Shown here: piece after piece, positions 1 through 7,684 of the stretch
Layout of the letters: each line of letters starts with the position of its first letter
How positions within the stretch are numbered: position 1 is the first letter of the stretch
DNA from: Bacilli bacterium
Lineage (GTDB): Bacteria; Bacillota_I; Bacilli_A; RF39; UBA660
NCBI GenBank assembly: GCA_028699175.1
Contig: JAQVVC010000010.1
Coordinates: 1-19,601, forward strand
Length of the DNA stretch: 19,601 nt
Direction of reading: 5' to 3'
Made by a program: the position numbers and the translations under genes
Notes under the pieces: generated by a model
Told to the model about the DNA's origin: nothing
Databases searched by the model: none
What the model saw: the letters and a program-made list of their open reading frames with translations, nothing else

Positions 1-247
1 CAGCTTTTATTTTTACTATATCACCTAATTTAAGTCCTTCATCTAATGTAATTGATATTTCTTGATAACCACTTATTATTTTTTCATTTGAAAATGGTTT
101 TACTAAATAACTTTGTTTACTGGCATTAACTATAACAGCATAAAATTCTATTTCTTTATTTTGATTTTCTATCATCCATAATATATAAGTAGCTATAAAG
201 ATTATTAAAACAGAAAATATAAGTAATAATAATGTTTTTTTATTCAT
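1..247 (-). CDS. Small membrane-anchored protein, C-terminus cut by window edge
   Basis: The open frame starts at an ATG at 247-245 and runs off the left edge after 82 codons. It overlaps the last 8 bases of der, and its ribosome binding site (GAGGTGAT) lies in the final der codons, so translation is probably coupled. The product begins MNKK, has one hydrophobic segment at about residues 5-24, and continues as a soluble, beta-looking domain (pattern EFYAVIVNAS, then YLVKPF and ISITLDEGLKLGDIVKIKA). That suggests a membrane-anchored extracytoplasmic protein with a small OB-like or DUF-type domain. I do not recognise the family and no catalytic motif is visible. It is likely the last gene of the der transcription unit. 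Confidence 0.7.
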   Translation of the reverse strand, partial: MNKKTLLLLIFSVLIIFIATYILWMIENQNKEIEFYAVIVNASKQSYLVKPFSNEKIISGYQEISITLDEGLKLGDIVKIKA

Positions 248-1556
248 CTTTATCACCTCGATTAGTAAATTTTATTATTACTGGGGTTCCAGTTAATTCA
301 AAAGATTCTCTTATTTTATTTTCTAAATATCTTTCATAACTAAAATGAACTAGTTTTTTATTATTAACTAAAAAATTGAATTTTGGAGGTTTTGTTCCTT
401 CTTGATGAACAAAATATATTTTTAATCTTCTTCCTTTATAACTTGGAGCTGGATGTAACGCGTATGCATCTCTTATGATATCATTAAGAACTGATGTTTT
501 TATTTCTTTAGTAGCGCTTTCATAAGCTTTTAATATTTCAGGCATTAAAGTATGTATCCTAGCTTTTGTTAATGAAGATAAAAATACGATACTAGCATAA
601 GGTATAAATTGAAAATTATTCCTTATATCTTTGATCCATTTTTTCATTTCTAGATCTTTATCTTTTATTAAATCCCATTTATTTACTACTAATACTATTG
701 CTTTTCCAGCATCAAGAGCATAAGATGCAATATGTTTATCATGTTCAATTATTCCATCCCCAGCATCAATGATTAAAACACAGACATTAGATCTATCAAT
801 AGCTTTCAAGCTTCTTATTAAACTATATTTTTCGATTTGTTCGTATATTTTACCTTTTTTTCTCATTCCGGCAGTATCGATAACAATATAATCATTTTTT
901 TCATAACTGAACCTTGTATCAATAGCATCTCTTGTTGTCCCAGCTTCATTTGATACTATAACTCTTTCTTCATTAAGTAAAGCATTTATTAATGAGCTTT
1001 TACCAGTATTGGGTCTTCCGATAATACTAAATTTTAAGATACTTTCATCTTCTTCAGTCGTATAAGGATTAAAATCTTTGGTAATTTCTAAAAGTAATTC
1101 ATTAATACCACGATTATGTTCTCCACTTACTGGTATATAGACATCAAAACCTAATTCATAATAATTATAAATGTTATTATCATGTTTTTTATCATCTATT
1201 TTATTAACTACCACAATTATTTTTTTATTTGTTTTCTTTAGTTTATTCGCAATCAATAAATCATTACTTGTAACTTCCGTTTTTCCGTCAATAACAAAAA
1301 CAATAACATCTGATTCATCTATTGCCAGTTCTGCTTGCATCTTAATACTTTGATTAAATTTTTCTTCCCCTAAATCAATTCCTCCAGTATCAATTAAATG
1401 AAAACTTTTATTTTCAAAATTAACAATTCCATAAATGCGATCTCTAGTAACTCCAGGTAAATCATCAATAATAGCCTTCTTCTCTTTTATTAATCTATTA
1501 AAAAGAGTTGATTTCCCTGAATTGGGTCTTCCAATTAAACATACTGTTTTTCTCAT
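240..1556 (-). CDS. der: GTPase Der (EngA), ribosome assembly
   Basis: This is a 438-residue tandem-GTPase, the normal length for Der, which binds 50S precursors and is essential for large-subunit assembly. First G domain: P-loop GRPNSGKST at residues 9-17, DTGG at 56-59, NKID at 118-121. Second G domain: GRPNTGKSS at 180-188, DTAGM at 227-231, NKWD at 292-295. The last 80 or so residues form the KH-like domain (KIYFVHQEGTKPPKFNF). The ATG follows an AAGGAA-type ribosome binding site. Its stop overlaps the start of the next gene by 8 bases. A weak sigma-A-type promoter lies just upstream. All key residues are present and the assignment is secure. Confidence 0.97.
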   Translation of the reverse strand: MRKTVCLIGRPNSGKSTLFNRLIKEKKAIIDDLPGVTRDRIYGIVNFENKSFHLIDTGGIDLGEEKFNQSIKMQAELAIDESDVIVFVIDGKTEVTSNDLLIANKLKKTNKKIIVVVNKIDDKKHDNNIYNYYELGFDVYIPVSGEHNRGINELLLEITKDFNPYTTEEDESILKFSIIGRPNTGKSSLINALLNEERVIVSNEAGTTRDAIDTRFSYEKNDYIVIDTAGMRKKGKIYEQIEKYSLIRSLKAIDRSNVCVLIIDAGDGIIEHDKHIASYALDAGKAIVLVVNKWDLIKDKDLEMKKWIKDIRNNFQFIPYASIVFLSSLTKARIHTLMPEILKAYESATKEIKTSVLNDIIRDAYALHPAPSYKGRRLKIYFVHQEGTKPPKFNFLVNNKKLVHFSYERYLENKIRESFELTGTPVIIKFTNRGDKDE

Positions 1557-1583
1557 ATAATCATTCCTTAAACTTATATTATT

Positions 1584-1612
1584 AGCATACTAAATTATTG
1601 ATAATAAAGCAA
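1584..1612 (-). promoter_or_regulatory. Candidate sigma-A promoter for der
   Basis: On the minus strand TTGCTT (1612-1607) is separated by 17 bases from TATGCT (1589-1584), about 28 bases before the der start. Spacing is ideal but the hexamers match consensus only partly. Confidence 0.4.
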
Positions 1613-1613
1613 A

Positions 1614-1641
1614 GAAAAACCTTAATATTAAGGATTTTTTT
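1614..1641 (-). terminator. Intrinsic terminator after the prepilin operon
   Basis: The perfect palindrome CCTTAATATTAAGG (1620-1633) is flanked by an A-run on one side and a T-run on the other, so it can act in both directions. On the minus strand it lies about 30 bases after the stop of the prepilin gene ending at 1664 and isolates that gene from der. Confidence 0.65.
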
Positions 1642-1663
1642 GTAAAAGTTAAAAATCAAAAAA

Positions 1664-2128
1664 TTAATTAATTGGATCTTTTTCAATTGTTATAGAAACA
1701 ATTTTTTTAGTTATAATATTATAATTAATGAATAAAAGAGTTCCGTTTAAATTTTGACTTTTATTTCTTGGATCAATTATCTTATCTGCTTCATCATAAT
1801 CATAATAACCTTCCTCGGCTAATTGTGATAAAACCATAGAATAAGATTTAATATCACCATCTTTAGTTATATATTCAATATTAGTTTTACAATCATCACT
1901 TCTTGAAGATATATCTATTTTATCAAACTCACCATTTTTAAAACAAATAATTTTATCAAAAGACCATAATTTAGCACTTTGCACGGCAATATCTAATTTT
2001 GTTGAATACATCTTTTCATTTGTTTTTTTAGCAATACCTTGTGATGTAGGTATTGCTATTACAACTATCATACTTATTATTACAATAACTGCTAAAATTT
2101 CTACTAAAGTAAAACCTTTTTTATTCAT
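1664..2128 (-). CDS. Type IV prepilin-like protein (2 Cys)
   Basis: This 154-residue protein has a classic class III (prepilin) signal: MNKKG followed by FTLVEILAVIVII, with cleavage expected after Gly5, Phe6 as the N-methylated residue and Glu10 as the conserved Glu5 of mature pilins. The hydrophobic helix covers residues 6-27. The globular part carries two cysteines (62 and 80) and a C-terminal IDPRN motif at 118-122. It is a paralogue of the prepilin at 2489-2917, sharing SQGIAKK at 29-35, the KLW motif and IDPRN with a following LN. Pseudopilins of this kind build competence pili or type II-like fibres, but no assembly ATPase, platform protein or peptidase is in the window. The start overlaps the preceding gene by 8 bases. 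Confidence 0.85.
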   Translation of the reverse strand: MNKKGFTLVEILAVIVIISMIVVIAIPTSQGIAKKTNEKMYSTKLDIAVQSAKLWSFDKIICFKNGEFDKIDISSRSDDCKTNIEYITKDGDIKSYSMVLSQLAEEGYYDYDEADKIIDPRNKSQNLNGTLLFINYNIITKKIVSITIEKDPIN

Positions 2129-2366
2129 TTCCGGAACCTCCTCCAGAAATACTTCTATTTGGTTTTACTTCGACAATTTTAACATCACTAGTTAAAGCAT
2201 CTACTTCAAAAATCATATCAATATTTCCTGTATCAAGATTCTTTCTTTCTATTTTATATTTATTATTTATTTTATTATCTCCTAATTGTTTATCTTCTTT
2301 AGCAATAAAAGTCATAATAATGAATGCTAAAATAAATAATAAATTGATAATTATTAATATCTTCAT
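2121..2366 (-). CDS. Small single-pass membrane protein between two prepilins
   Basis: I place the start at the ATG at 2366-2364, because an AAGGAG ribosome binding site sits just before it. A longer frame from 2387 would place that site inside the coding region. The 81-residue product has a hydrophobic N-terminus (residues 2-21), then a polar, charged domain and a glycine-rich end (SISGGGSG). It lacks the GFTLxE prepilin motif, but size, topology and position between two pilin genes suggest an accessory or anchoring protein of the same pilus-like system. No family recognised. Its last codons overlap the start of the downstream prepilin gene, implying translational coupling. Confidence 0.7.
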   Translation of the reverse strand: MKILIIINLLFILAFIIMTFIAKEDKQLGDNKINNKYKIERKNLDTGNIDMIFEVDALTSDVKIVEVKPNRSISGGGSGNE

Positions 2367-2376
2367 ATATTCTCCT

Positions 2377-2451
2377 TTATGTTGCATATATTCTTAAATA
2401 AGTTAAAAATTTATTACTGGCAGCATCAACGGAATAGAAATCAAGATAATG
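2377..2451 (-). pseudogene. Possible remnant of a gene 3' end
   Basis: In the spacer between the upstream prepilin gene and the small membrane protein gene, one minus-strand frame reads HYLDFYSVDAASNKF followed by LTYLRIYAT and a TAA stop, a protein-like composition. It has no start codon and is preceded by an in-frame TGA at 2454-2452. It may be the decayed end of a third pilin-operon gene, or chance. Because real genes here end in TGA, reading that codon as tryptophan is not justified. Confidence 0.2.
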
Positions 2452-2488
2452 TCATTCATCCGTTACCATTTAAATATAAATTATATAA

Positions 2489-2917
2489 CTAATTTTCGCC
2501 ATAAGCATTTACTGTACCATTCTTTTTATAATAAATAATTGTTATAGATTTTTCATTTAATGTCTTATTTTTATTTCTTGGATCAATTATTTTATTTTCA
2601 TCATCATATTTAAAATATTGATATTTTGCTAAAAATTCCATTGTTATTGTACATATTTTTTCATCATCTGTTTCATATATACAATCTAAATCTTCACATG
2701 CTACAGGACAAGTTCCTTCTAAACAAGTAAAACATACATTATTATCTTCTCCCCATAACTTAGCCCCTTCACTTGCTAATTTTATTTTTGTTTGATAAGA
2801 TTTTTCATTAATCTTTTTGGCAATACCTTGTGACGCAGGGATTGCTATTGATGTCATTATACCAATGATTGTTATAACTACTAAAACTTCTATAAGCGTA
2901 AAACCTTTTTTATTCAT
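2489..2917 (-). CDS. Type IV prepilin-like protein with Cys-rich loop (6 Cys)
   Basis: I choose the ATG at 2917-2915, giving MNKKGFTLIEVLVV directly after an AGGTGAT ribosome binding site. A GTG three codons upstream (2926) has no site of its own. The 142-residue product has the prepilin peptidase motif with cleavage after Gly5 and Glu10 conserved, and a hydrophobic helix to about residue 27. The globular region holds six cysteines within 28 residues (62, 65, 70, 74, 79, 89), an even number consistent with three disulfides. The C-terminus carries the IDPRN motif (111-115) shared with the paralogue at 1664-2128. A -10-like TATAAT at 2943-2938 could drive it independently of engB. Confidence 0.85.
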   Translation of the reverse strand: MNKKGFTLIEVLVVITIIGIMTSIAIPASQGIAKKINEKSYQTKIKLASEGAKLWGEDNNVCFTCLEGTCPVACEDLDCIYETDDEKICTITMEFLAKYQYFKYDDENKIIDPRNKNKTLNEKSITIIYYKKNGTVNAYGEN

Positions 2918-2937
2918 TATAATCACCTATCATAATC

Positions 2938-2943
2938 ATTATA
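2938..2943 (-). promoter_or_regulatory. Candidate -10 element for the prepilin operon
   Basis: A perfect TATAAT lies on the minus strand about 20 bases before the prepilin ATG. A weak TTTAAA sits 17 bases further upstream. It follows immediately after the engB terminator, which supports a separate transcription unit. Confidence 0.4.
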
Positions 2944-2947
2944 CAAT

Positions 2948-2975
2948 AAAAAAAAAGAATTTTAAACTTCTTTTT
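2948..2975 (-). terminator. Intrinsic terminator of engB
   Basis: On the minus strand AAAAAGAA and TTCTTTTT form an 8-base-pair stem with an 8-base loop, followed by further T residues. The stem includes the last codons and the stop of engB, an economical overlapping terminator. Confidence 0.6.
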
Positions 2976-3555
2976 GTAATTCATTATTTATAATATCGTA
3001 TATTTCGTCCCTACCCTTTTTAGTAATACTAGAAAAATATACTAATTGATCATTTTCATCTATATTAATAGACGATTCAATTGATTTCATAATCTTATCA
3101 CGATCTTTAGGTTTTATTTTATCATATTTAGTAGCAACTATTGTTACTGGGATATTAAAGTGCTTTAGATATTTATACATAATATGATCATTTTCAGTTG
3201 GTTTCATACGACTATCTATTATCATAAATACTCTTTTTAAATTTTCTCGATGGGTTAAATATTCTTCAATCATTAATCCAAACTTCTTTTGAATAGTTTT
3301 ATTTACAGCTGCATATCCATAACCAGGGACATCAACTAAATAAAACTCTTCATTACATAAATAAAAATTTAAAGTTTGAGTTTTTCCAGGCTTGCTACTT
3401 ATTCTAGCATAGTTTTTTCTACCTAATAGTGAATTAATAAAACTACTTTTACCAACATTACTTCTCCCCACTAAAAGAAATTCTGGTTTATTAGGTTCGG
3501 GATATTGACTTGTTCTTACTGCAATAACACTTAAAACACTACTATCTATTTTCAT
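2962..3555 (-). CDS. engB: Ribosome biogenesis GTPase YsxC/EngB
   Basis: This 197-residue single-domain TRAFAC GTPase has the family's normal length. Motifs: P-loop GRSNVGKSS at about residues 30-38, the switch region KPGKTQTLNFY with the G2 threonine, G3 DVPGYGYA at about 74-81 (the PGYGYA signature is diagnostic of YsxC/EngB), and G4 TKYDK. It acts late in 50S subunit assembly in the cytoplasm. The ATG follows a GAGGAG ribosome binding site. A well-formed sigma-A promoter lies just upstream and a terminator overlaps its stop, so it appears monocistronic. It is divergent from recU. Confidence 0.96.
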   Translation of the reverse strand: MKIDSSVLSVIAVRTSQYPEPNKPEFLLVGRSNVGKSSFINSLLGRKNYARISSKPGKTQTLNFYLCNEEFYLVDVPGYGYAAVNKTIQKKFGLMIEEYLTHRENLKRVFMIIDSRMKPTENDHIMYKYLKHFNIPVTIVATKYDKIKPKDRDKIMKSIESSINIDENDQLVYFSSITKKGRDEIYDIINNELQKEV

Positions 3556-3574
3556 ATTTTCTCCTCACAATAGC

Positions 3575-3603
3575 ATTATAATAAAATGTGTAAAAAATTG
3601 CAA
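3575..3603 (-). promoter_or_regulatory. Sigma-A promoter for engB
   Basis: On the minus strand TTGCAA (3603-3598), an exact 17-base spacer and a perfect TATAAT (3580-3575) lie about 20 bases before the engB ATG. The expected start site is near 3568. Confidence 0.7.
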
Positions 3604-3619
3604 ATTAAAAGAGAAGTTA

Positions 3620-3648
3620 TAGCAAATACTTAGAAATTAATATATAAT
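3620..3648 (+). promoter_or_regulatory. Candidate sigma-A promoter for recU-PBP1A
   Basis: A perfect TATAAT at 3643-3648 is preceded at 17 bases by a poor -35 (TAGCAA). Transcription would start near 3655, downstream of the possible TTG at 3653 but upstream of the TTG at 3665. This supports 3665 as the recU start. Confidence 0.5.
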
Positions 3649-3664
3649 TAAATTGGTGATTAAT

Positions 3665-4252
3665 TTGCTATATCCTAATAATAATAAAAAAATTTATAAA
3701 AAAAAGATTGATTATGCTAATAGAGGGATGAAATTAGAAGCATTAATCAATGAAGCAAATGAATATTATAAAATAAATGATATCGCAATCATTTATAAAA
3801 AGCCGACTCCGATCACAATCAATAAAGTAAAATATGAAAGTGATAAGAAAATTTTAACCAAAGGTTTTTTTAAAAATAAATCCACCTTAGATTATGTTGG
3901 CTTATATAAAGGATATTATATTGATTTTGATGCTAAAAGTACCACGAATAAAACATCATTTCCATTAAATAATATTCATGAGCATCAAATTAAACATATT
4001 GAGAGTATAATTAAGCATGGCGGAATATCTTTTTTAATAATTGAAATGAATAAAGAAATTTATTTATTAAAAGGAATAGATTTATTAGATTATATAAAAA
4101 ACAATAATCGTCATAGTATTCCATATAATTATATAAAAGAAAAAGGGTTTAATATTAAATTAAAGTATAGTCCTACATTGGATTATATAAAAATTATTAA
4201 AGATTATTTTATAGGAGGTAATTATGAAAAAGAAAAAAACAATCAAAAATAA
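3665..4252 (+). CDS. recU: Holliday junction resolvase RecU
   Basis: The product is about 195 residues, close to the usual RecU length of about 200. It retains the RecU landmarks: YANRGMKLEALINEAN near the N-terminus, the IYKKPTPITI strand, the YVGLYKGYYIDFDAKST catalytic region with the D-x-E/D-x-K nuclease signature, and the SFPLNNIHEHQIKHI block. RecU cleaves four-way junctions in recombination and chromosome segregation. I place the start at TTG 3665, giving MLYPNNNKK, which aligns in register with the MIRYPNG start of known RecU. GGTGAT lies just upstream, and a TTG at 3653 has neither a ribosome binding site nor a suitable promoter position. The 3' end overlaps the PBP gene by 29 bases, the conserved recU-ponA arrangement. 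Confidence 0.93.
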   Translation: MLYPNNNKKIYKKKIDYANRGMKLEALINEANEYYKINDIAIIYKKPTPITINKVKYESDKKILTKGFFKNKSTLDYVGLYKGYYIDFDAKSTTNKTSFPLNNIHEHQIKHIESIIKHGGISFLIIEMNKEIYLLKGIDLLDYIKNNNRHSIPYNYIKEKGFNIKLKYSPTLDYIKIIKDYFIGGNYEKEKNNQK

Positions 4253-6971
4253 AAATAAAATTCCTAATATTAATAAAAAGAAATTTCCTAAAAAAAATAA
4301 ATTTCAAAATAAAAACATAGGTGAAAAATTATTAACTATATTTATGATAGGTTTAATAGCGATTACCTTAACTATTGTTGCTTTTATGCTTATTGTTATT
4401 ATTGGTTCTCCTGATTTTTCAGAAGAAGCATTATATTCAAAAGAGTCTTCAATAATTTATGATATTGAAGGAAATGAATATGCAAGACTCGGTAGTGAAA
4501 ATAGAAAAATTGTTACTTATGATGATTTACCTGAAGTGTTTATTGATGCTATATTAGCAACTGAAGATTCTAGATTTATGCAACATACCGGTGTAGATTT
4601 AGCAAGATTTTTAAAAGCATCTTTTGGTCAAATACTTGGTAATAGTGATGCTGGTGGTGCTTCGACAATAACAATGCAAATCGTAAAACAAAGATTTACT
4701 GATAATACTGCAACAGGTATCAAAGGCATTATAAGAAAATTTACTGATGTATATATGGCAGTATTTAAAATTGAAAAAAAATACACTAAAGAGCAAATTT
4801 TAGAATTTTATGTAAATATACCTTATTTAGGTGGAGGATCTCATGGTATAGAACAAGCTAGTCAAATTTATTTTAATAAACCAATTGGTGAGGTTACCCT
4901 TACTGAAGCCGCTACTTTAGCTGGATTATTCCAAGCGCCTGGTGCTTATGATCCATATATCTATCCAGAAAAAGCTGAAGCAAGACGTAATCAAGTTTTA
5001 AATTTAATGAAACGTCACAATTATATAACTGATGAAGAATGCGAACTTGCTAAAGCTATTCCAATTTCTACTCTACTTGCCAATGATGCAACGGCTGTAA
5101 ATCAAGATCAAGGTATTATTGATACCGTTGTTGAAGAGGTAGAAACAAGAACTGGTCAAAATCCTTATTTAGTATCCATGAAAATATATTCAACATTCAA
5201 TCCTAAAAAACAAGAAGTAATAAATAATATCTATAATGGCACTAGTTATAAATGGCCTAATGATGTATTACAAGCTGGAATTGCTGTTATAGATATTAAA
5301 ACAGGAGGAATTACTGCTATAGGTGCGGGGCGTAATAAAGTCAGAAAATCAGGATTTAATTTTGCTACTATGATAGATAGGCACCCAGGATCAACTGCTA
5401 AACCTTTATTTGATTATGGGCCTGCAATAGAATATTTAAATTGGGGAACAGGTCAAATGATTATTGATGATGTTCATACATACAGTAATGGTATTAGAAT
5501 TAAAAATTTTGATAATTCATATAGGGGAATAATGACAGCTAAAACTGCTTTAGCTTCTTCAAGAAATATTCCTGCCTTACAAACATTTCAAGCCGTACCT
5601 CAAATATATATAAATGAGTTTGTTACTGGTTTAGGCTTAACACCAGAATATGATTCAACTGGCTTTATTAATGAGGCTCATAGTATAGGCGGTTATACCG
5701 GAAGTAACCCTGTTCAATTAGCAGCAGCTTATGCAACATTTGCAAGAGGTGGTATATATATTGAACCACATTCATTTACTAAGATAGAATTTGTTAAAAC
5801 TGGTGATACTTATATAGTAACTCCAGAAAAAAGAACCGTTATGAAAGATTCTACTGCTTACATGATTAACAATATTTTACGATTTGCAATAACAAATGGT
5901 CATGTTCCTGGTGGTAGTGTAAGTGGTACTGATCTTTGCGGAAAAACTGGTACATCAACAATCGATAGTGCTGTAAAAAAAGATTTAAAATTAAGAGGAG
6001 ATGTAATTGGTGATTCTTGGGTTGTAGGATATTCTCCTGATTATGCGATAGCAACATGGGTAGGTTATGAAAAAATAACCAAAGAATACTACTTAACTAA
6101 TAGTGTAGGATCTAGTACCCGTAATGCAATTGCAAGAAAATTAAATACTGGAATTTTAGAAAAAAATTCTAAATTTAAAAAACCATCTAGCGTCGTATCA
6201 GCAACAATAGAACTTGAAACTAATCCCGTCTTACTAGCAAGTGAATATACTCCAAGTAATTTAAAAAGCGTCCAATTATTTAGAAAAGGAACTGCGCCAA
6301 GTGAAACATCAACTAGATTCAGTAAATTAAATAACCCTTCTAATCTATCAGTAAAATATGAAAATGGTAAAACTACTCTTTCATGGAGTGCAATACCTGT
6401 TCCTGATGCTATTAATAGTGATTATTTAACCAAATATTTTAATGAGGGTTATGGGAAATGGGCTAATAAATATTTAAATCAAAGAATTAATTATAATGCG
6501 GGTAATATCGGAAATATAGGATATCAAATCTATATTAATACTGGAACAGGATTAAGAGATTTAGGCTGGACTTCAGCAACTACTTTTACTTATAATGAAT
6601 ATTTAAATACTAATGCTACATTCACAGTAAAATCTAGTTATTCAATATTTAAAAGTAATATGAGTGATGGTATATCTAAAAATATTGATATAGGTAATGC
6701 TATCAATGCTCAATTAACAATCGGAAATTGTGTTAATTTATCAAGTTATCAATCAATAATGAATTTAAATCAATCTTATATTAAAGTACTAGAATCAGGA
6801 ATTGATATTACAAAAAATATTTTAATAACTAATGAATGTTACTTTAATAATAATAAAACAAATTGTGATACTATGACAAATGAAAATATTTATATTATTA
6901 AACCTACTATAAAATATAAGGGTGTCATTATACCTAATAATATTTCTTTAAATATTAACCCAAATTGTTAA
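4224..6971 (+). CDS. Class A penicillin-binding protein (PBP1A-type) with Fn3-like and Cys-bearing tail
   Basis: This 915-residue bifunctional peptidoglycan synthase has a very basic cytoplasmic tail (1-33) and one transmembrane helix (about 36-61). The GT51 glycosyltransferase domain (about 70-260) has catalytic EDSRF (Glu114), GGASTITMQIVKQ (144-156) and the KYTKEQILEFYVN block. The transpeptidase domain has STAK (Ser390 nucleophile, Lys393), SRN (446-448) and KTG (574-576). Beyond about 700 there is an Fn3-like fold (LSVKYENGKTTLSWS to TFTVKSSYS) and then a C-terminal extension with four cysteines (836, 872, 881, 915), the last being the final residue. The ATG has a GGAGG ribosome binding site inside the recU end. 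All catalytic residues are intact. The distal tail resembles no domain I know. Confidence 0.95.
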   Translation: MKKKKTIKNKNKIPNINKKKFPKKNKFQNKNIGEKLLTIFMIGLIAITLTIVAFMLIVIIGSPDFSEEALYSKESSIIYDIEGNEYARLGSENRKIVTYDDLPEVFIDAILATEDSRFMQHTGVDLARFLKASFGQILGNSDAGGASTITMQIVKQRFTDNTATGIKGIIRKFTDVYMAVFKIEKKYTKEQILEFYVNIPYLGGGSHGIEQASQIYFNKPIGEVTLTEAATLAGLFQAPGAYDPYIYPEKAEARRNQVLNLMKRHNYITDEECELAKAIPISTLLANDATAVNQDQGIIDTVVEEVETRTGQNPYLVSMKIYSTFNPKKQEVINNIYNGTSYKWPNDVLQAGIAVIDIKTGGITAIGAGRNKVRKSGFNFATMIDRHPGSTAKPLFDYGPAIEYLNWGTGQMIIDDVHTYSNGIRIKNFDNSYRGIMTAKTALASSRNIPALQTFQAVPQIYINEFVTGLGLTPEYDSTGFINEAHSIGGYTGSNPVQLAAAYATFARGGIYIEPHSFTKIEFVKTGDTYIVTPEKRTVMKDSTAYMINNILRFAITNGHVPGGSVSGTDLCGKTGTSTIDSAVKKDLKLRGDVIGDSWVVGYSPDYAIATWVGYEKITKEYYLTNSVGSSTRNAIARKLNTGILEKNSKFKKPSSVVSATIELETNPVLLASEYTPSNLKSVQLFRKGTAPSETSTRFSKLNNPSNLSVKYENGKTTLSWSAIPVPDAINSDYLTKYFNEGYGKWANKYLNQRINYNAGNIGNIGYQIYINTGTGLRDLGWTSATTFTYNEYLNTNATFTVKSSYSIFKSNMSDGISKNIDIGNAINAQLTIGNCVNLSSYQSIMNLNQSYIKVLESGIDITKNILITNECYFNNNKTNCDTMTNENIYIIKPTIKYKGVIIPNNISLNINPNC

Positions 6972-7001
6972 AAAAAAGTCAGTTTAATTTACTGACTTTT
7001 T
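6971..7001. terminator. Bidirectional intrinsic terminator, PBP1A / dnaD
   Basis: AAAAGTCAGT (6974-6983) and ACTGACTTTT (6991-7000) form a perfect 10-base-pair stem around a 7-base loop, with A and T tracts on the two sides. It lies between converging genes and can stop transcription from both. Confidence 0.85.
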
Positions 7002-7038
7002 AAATTTATTATTAAAGTATAATTTTAAGTAAAATATA

Positions 7039-7680
7039 TCATTCTTCATCTTCTAACCAATTATAATCAAATAATACTTTATTTTCATTTGGTTCTTTCT
7101 TTTTCAAATGATTATGCAAATCTTCCATACTTTTAAAACCTTTTTTATTCCATTCATATATAATTTTATCAATATATCTTAAATTACTTACACCATTAAA
7201 TGTGGCTTCTTTTAAAGCACCAATTATTAATTCTTCACTTATACCTGATTTTAACCAAGCATTAATAATTTCAAATTCAATCGGACTTAGAGTTCTTCCA
7301 AATTCTTTTTCAAAAATATTGAAAATATTATTATTAATTTGTTTTTTAACATTCGTATTAATATCACTGACAATATATTTATATAAGTTGGACAAATCAA
7401 TCTCTTCACATATAATTCCATTTTCATTTTTATTAATATTAATTGATATAATACCTTTGCTTGATAAAGATGAAAAAGCATCCATTATCTGTTTTTCTTC
7501 TAAACAAGTAATATTTTTAATTTCCGGAATATTGAAACTTGGTTTATCTTGATTTAAAAAATATATAATTAATAATAACTCGGAAGCATTAAAATTAAAC
7601 TTATTAGTAATTTTAAAAATTTGAGTTTTAAAAATGTAATCTTTTTGTTTTACAATACCCTCTAATATAGTATTACTCAT
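7039..7680 (-). CDS. dnaD: DnaD-like replication initiation/primosome protein
   Basis: This 213-residue protein has an N-terminal winged-helix region (about 1-110). The C-terminal DnaD/DnaB DDBH2 domain (about 125-195) carries the typical FEKEFGRTLSPIEFEIINAW start and the later YIDKIIYEWNKKG motif. The latter matches the conserved Y-I-x-x-I-L-x-x-W-x-x-x-G signature needed for DNA binding. In Bacillus, DnaD bridges DnaA and DnaB during helicase loading at oriC and in restart. The ATG follows a GGAAGTGAT ribosome binding site located in the end of the cca gene, four bases away, so the two genes are co-transcribed. It ends in TGA, one of the genes showing that TGA is a stop here. Confidence 0.88.
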   Translation of the reverse strand: MSNTILEGIVKQKDYIFKTQIFKITNKFNFNASELLLIIYFLNQDKPSFNIPEIKNITCLEEKQIMDAFSSLSSKGIISININKNENGIICEEIDLSNLYKYIVSDINTNVKKQINNNIFNIFEKEFGRTLSPIEFEIINAWLKSGISEELIIGALKEATFNGVSNLRYIDKIIYEWNKKGFKSMEDLHNHLKKKEPNENKVLFDYNWLEDEE

Positions 7681-7684
7681 AATA

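Noticed and set aside
1171..1353. Plus-strand open frame inside der.
   Set aside because: It is antisense to a conserved GTPase, rich in Ser/Ile/Thr from mirrored codons, and has no ribosome binding site. Similar shadow frames inside the PBP, dnaD, cca, AI-2E, buk and hydrolase genes were dismissed for the same reason.
2452..2454. TGA read as tryptophan (Mycoplasma-type code), which would join a fragment to an upstream ATG.
   Set aside because: TGA terminates dnaD, cca and the ACP gene, and TGG codes tryptophan throughout, so the standard bacterial code applies.
3653..3655. TTG as the recU start.
   Set aside because: It has no ribosome binding site and lies at or before the predicted transcription start. 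TTG at 3665 has GGTGAT upstream and matches the known N-terminus.
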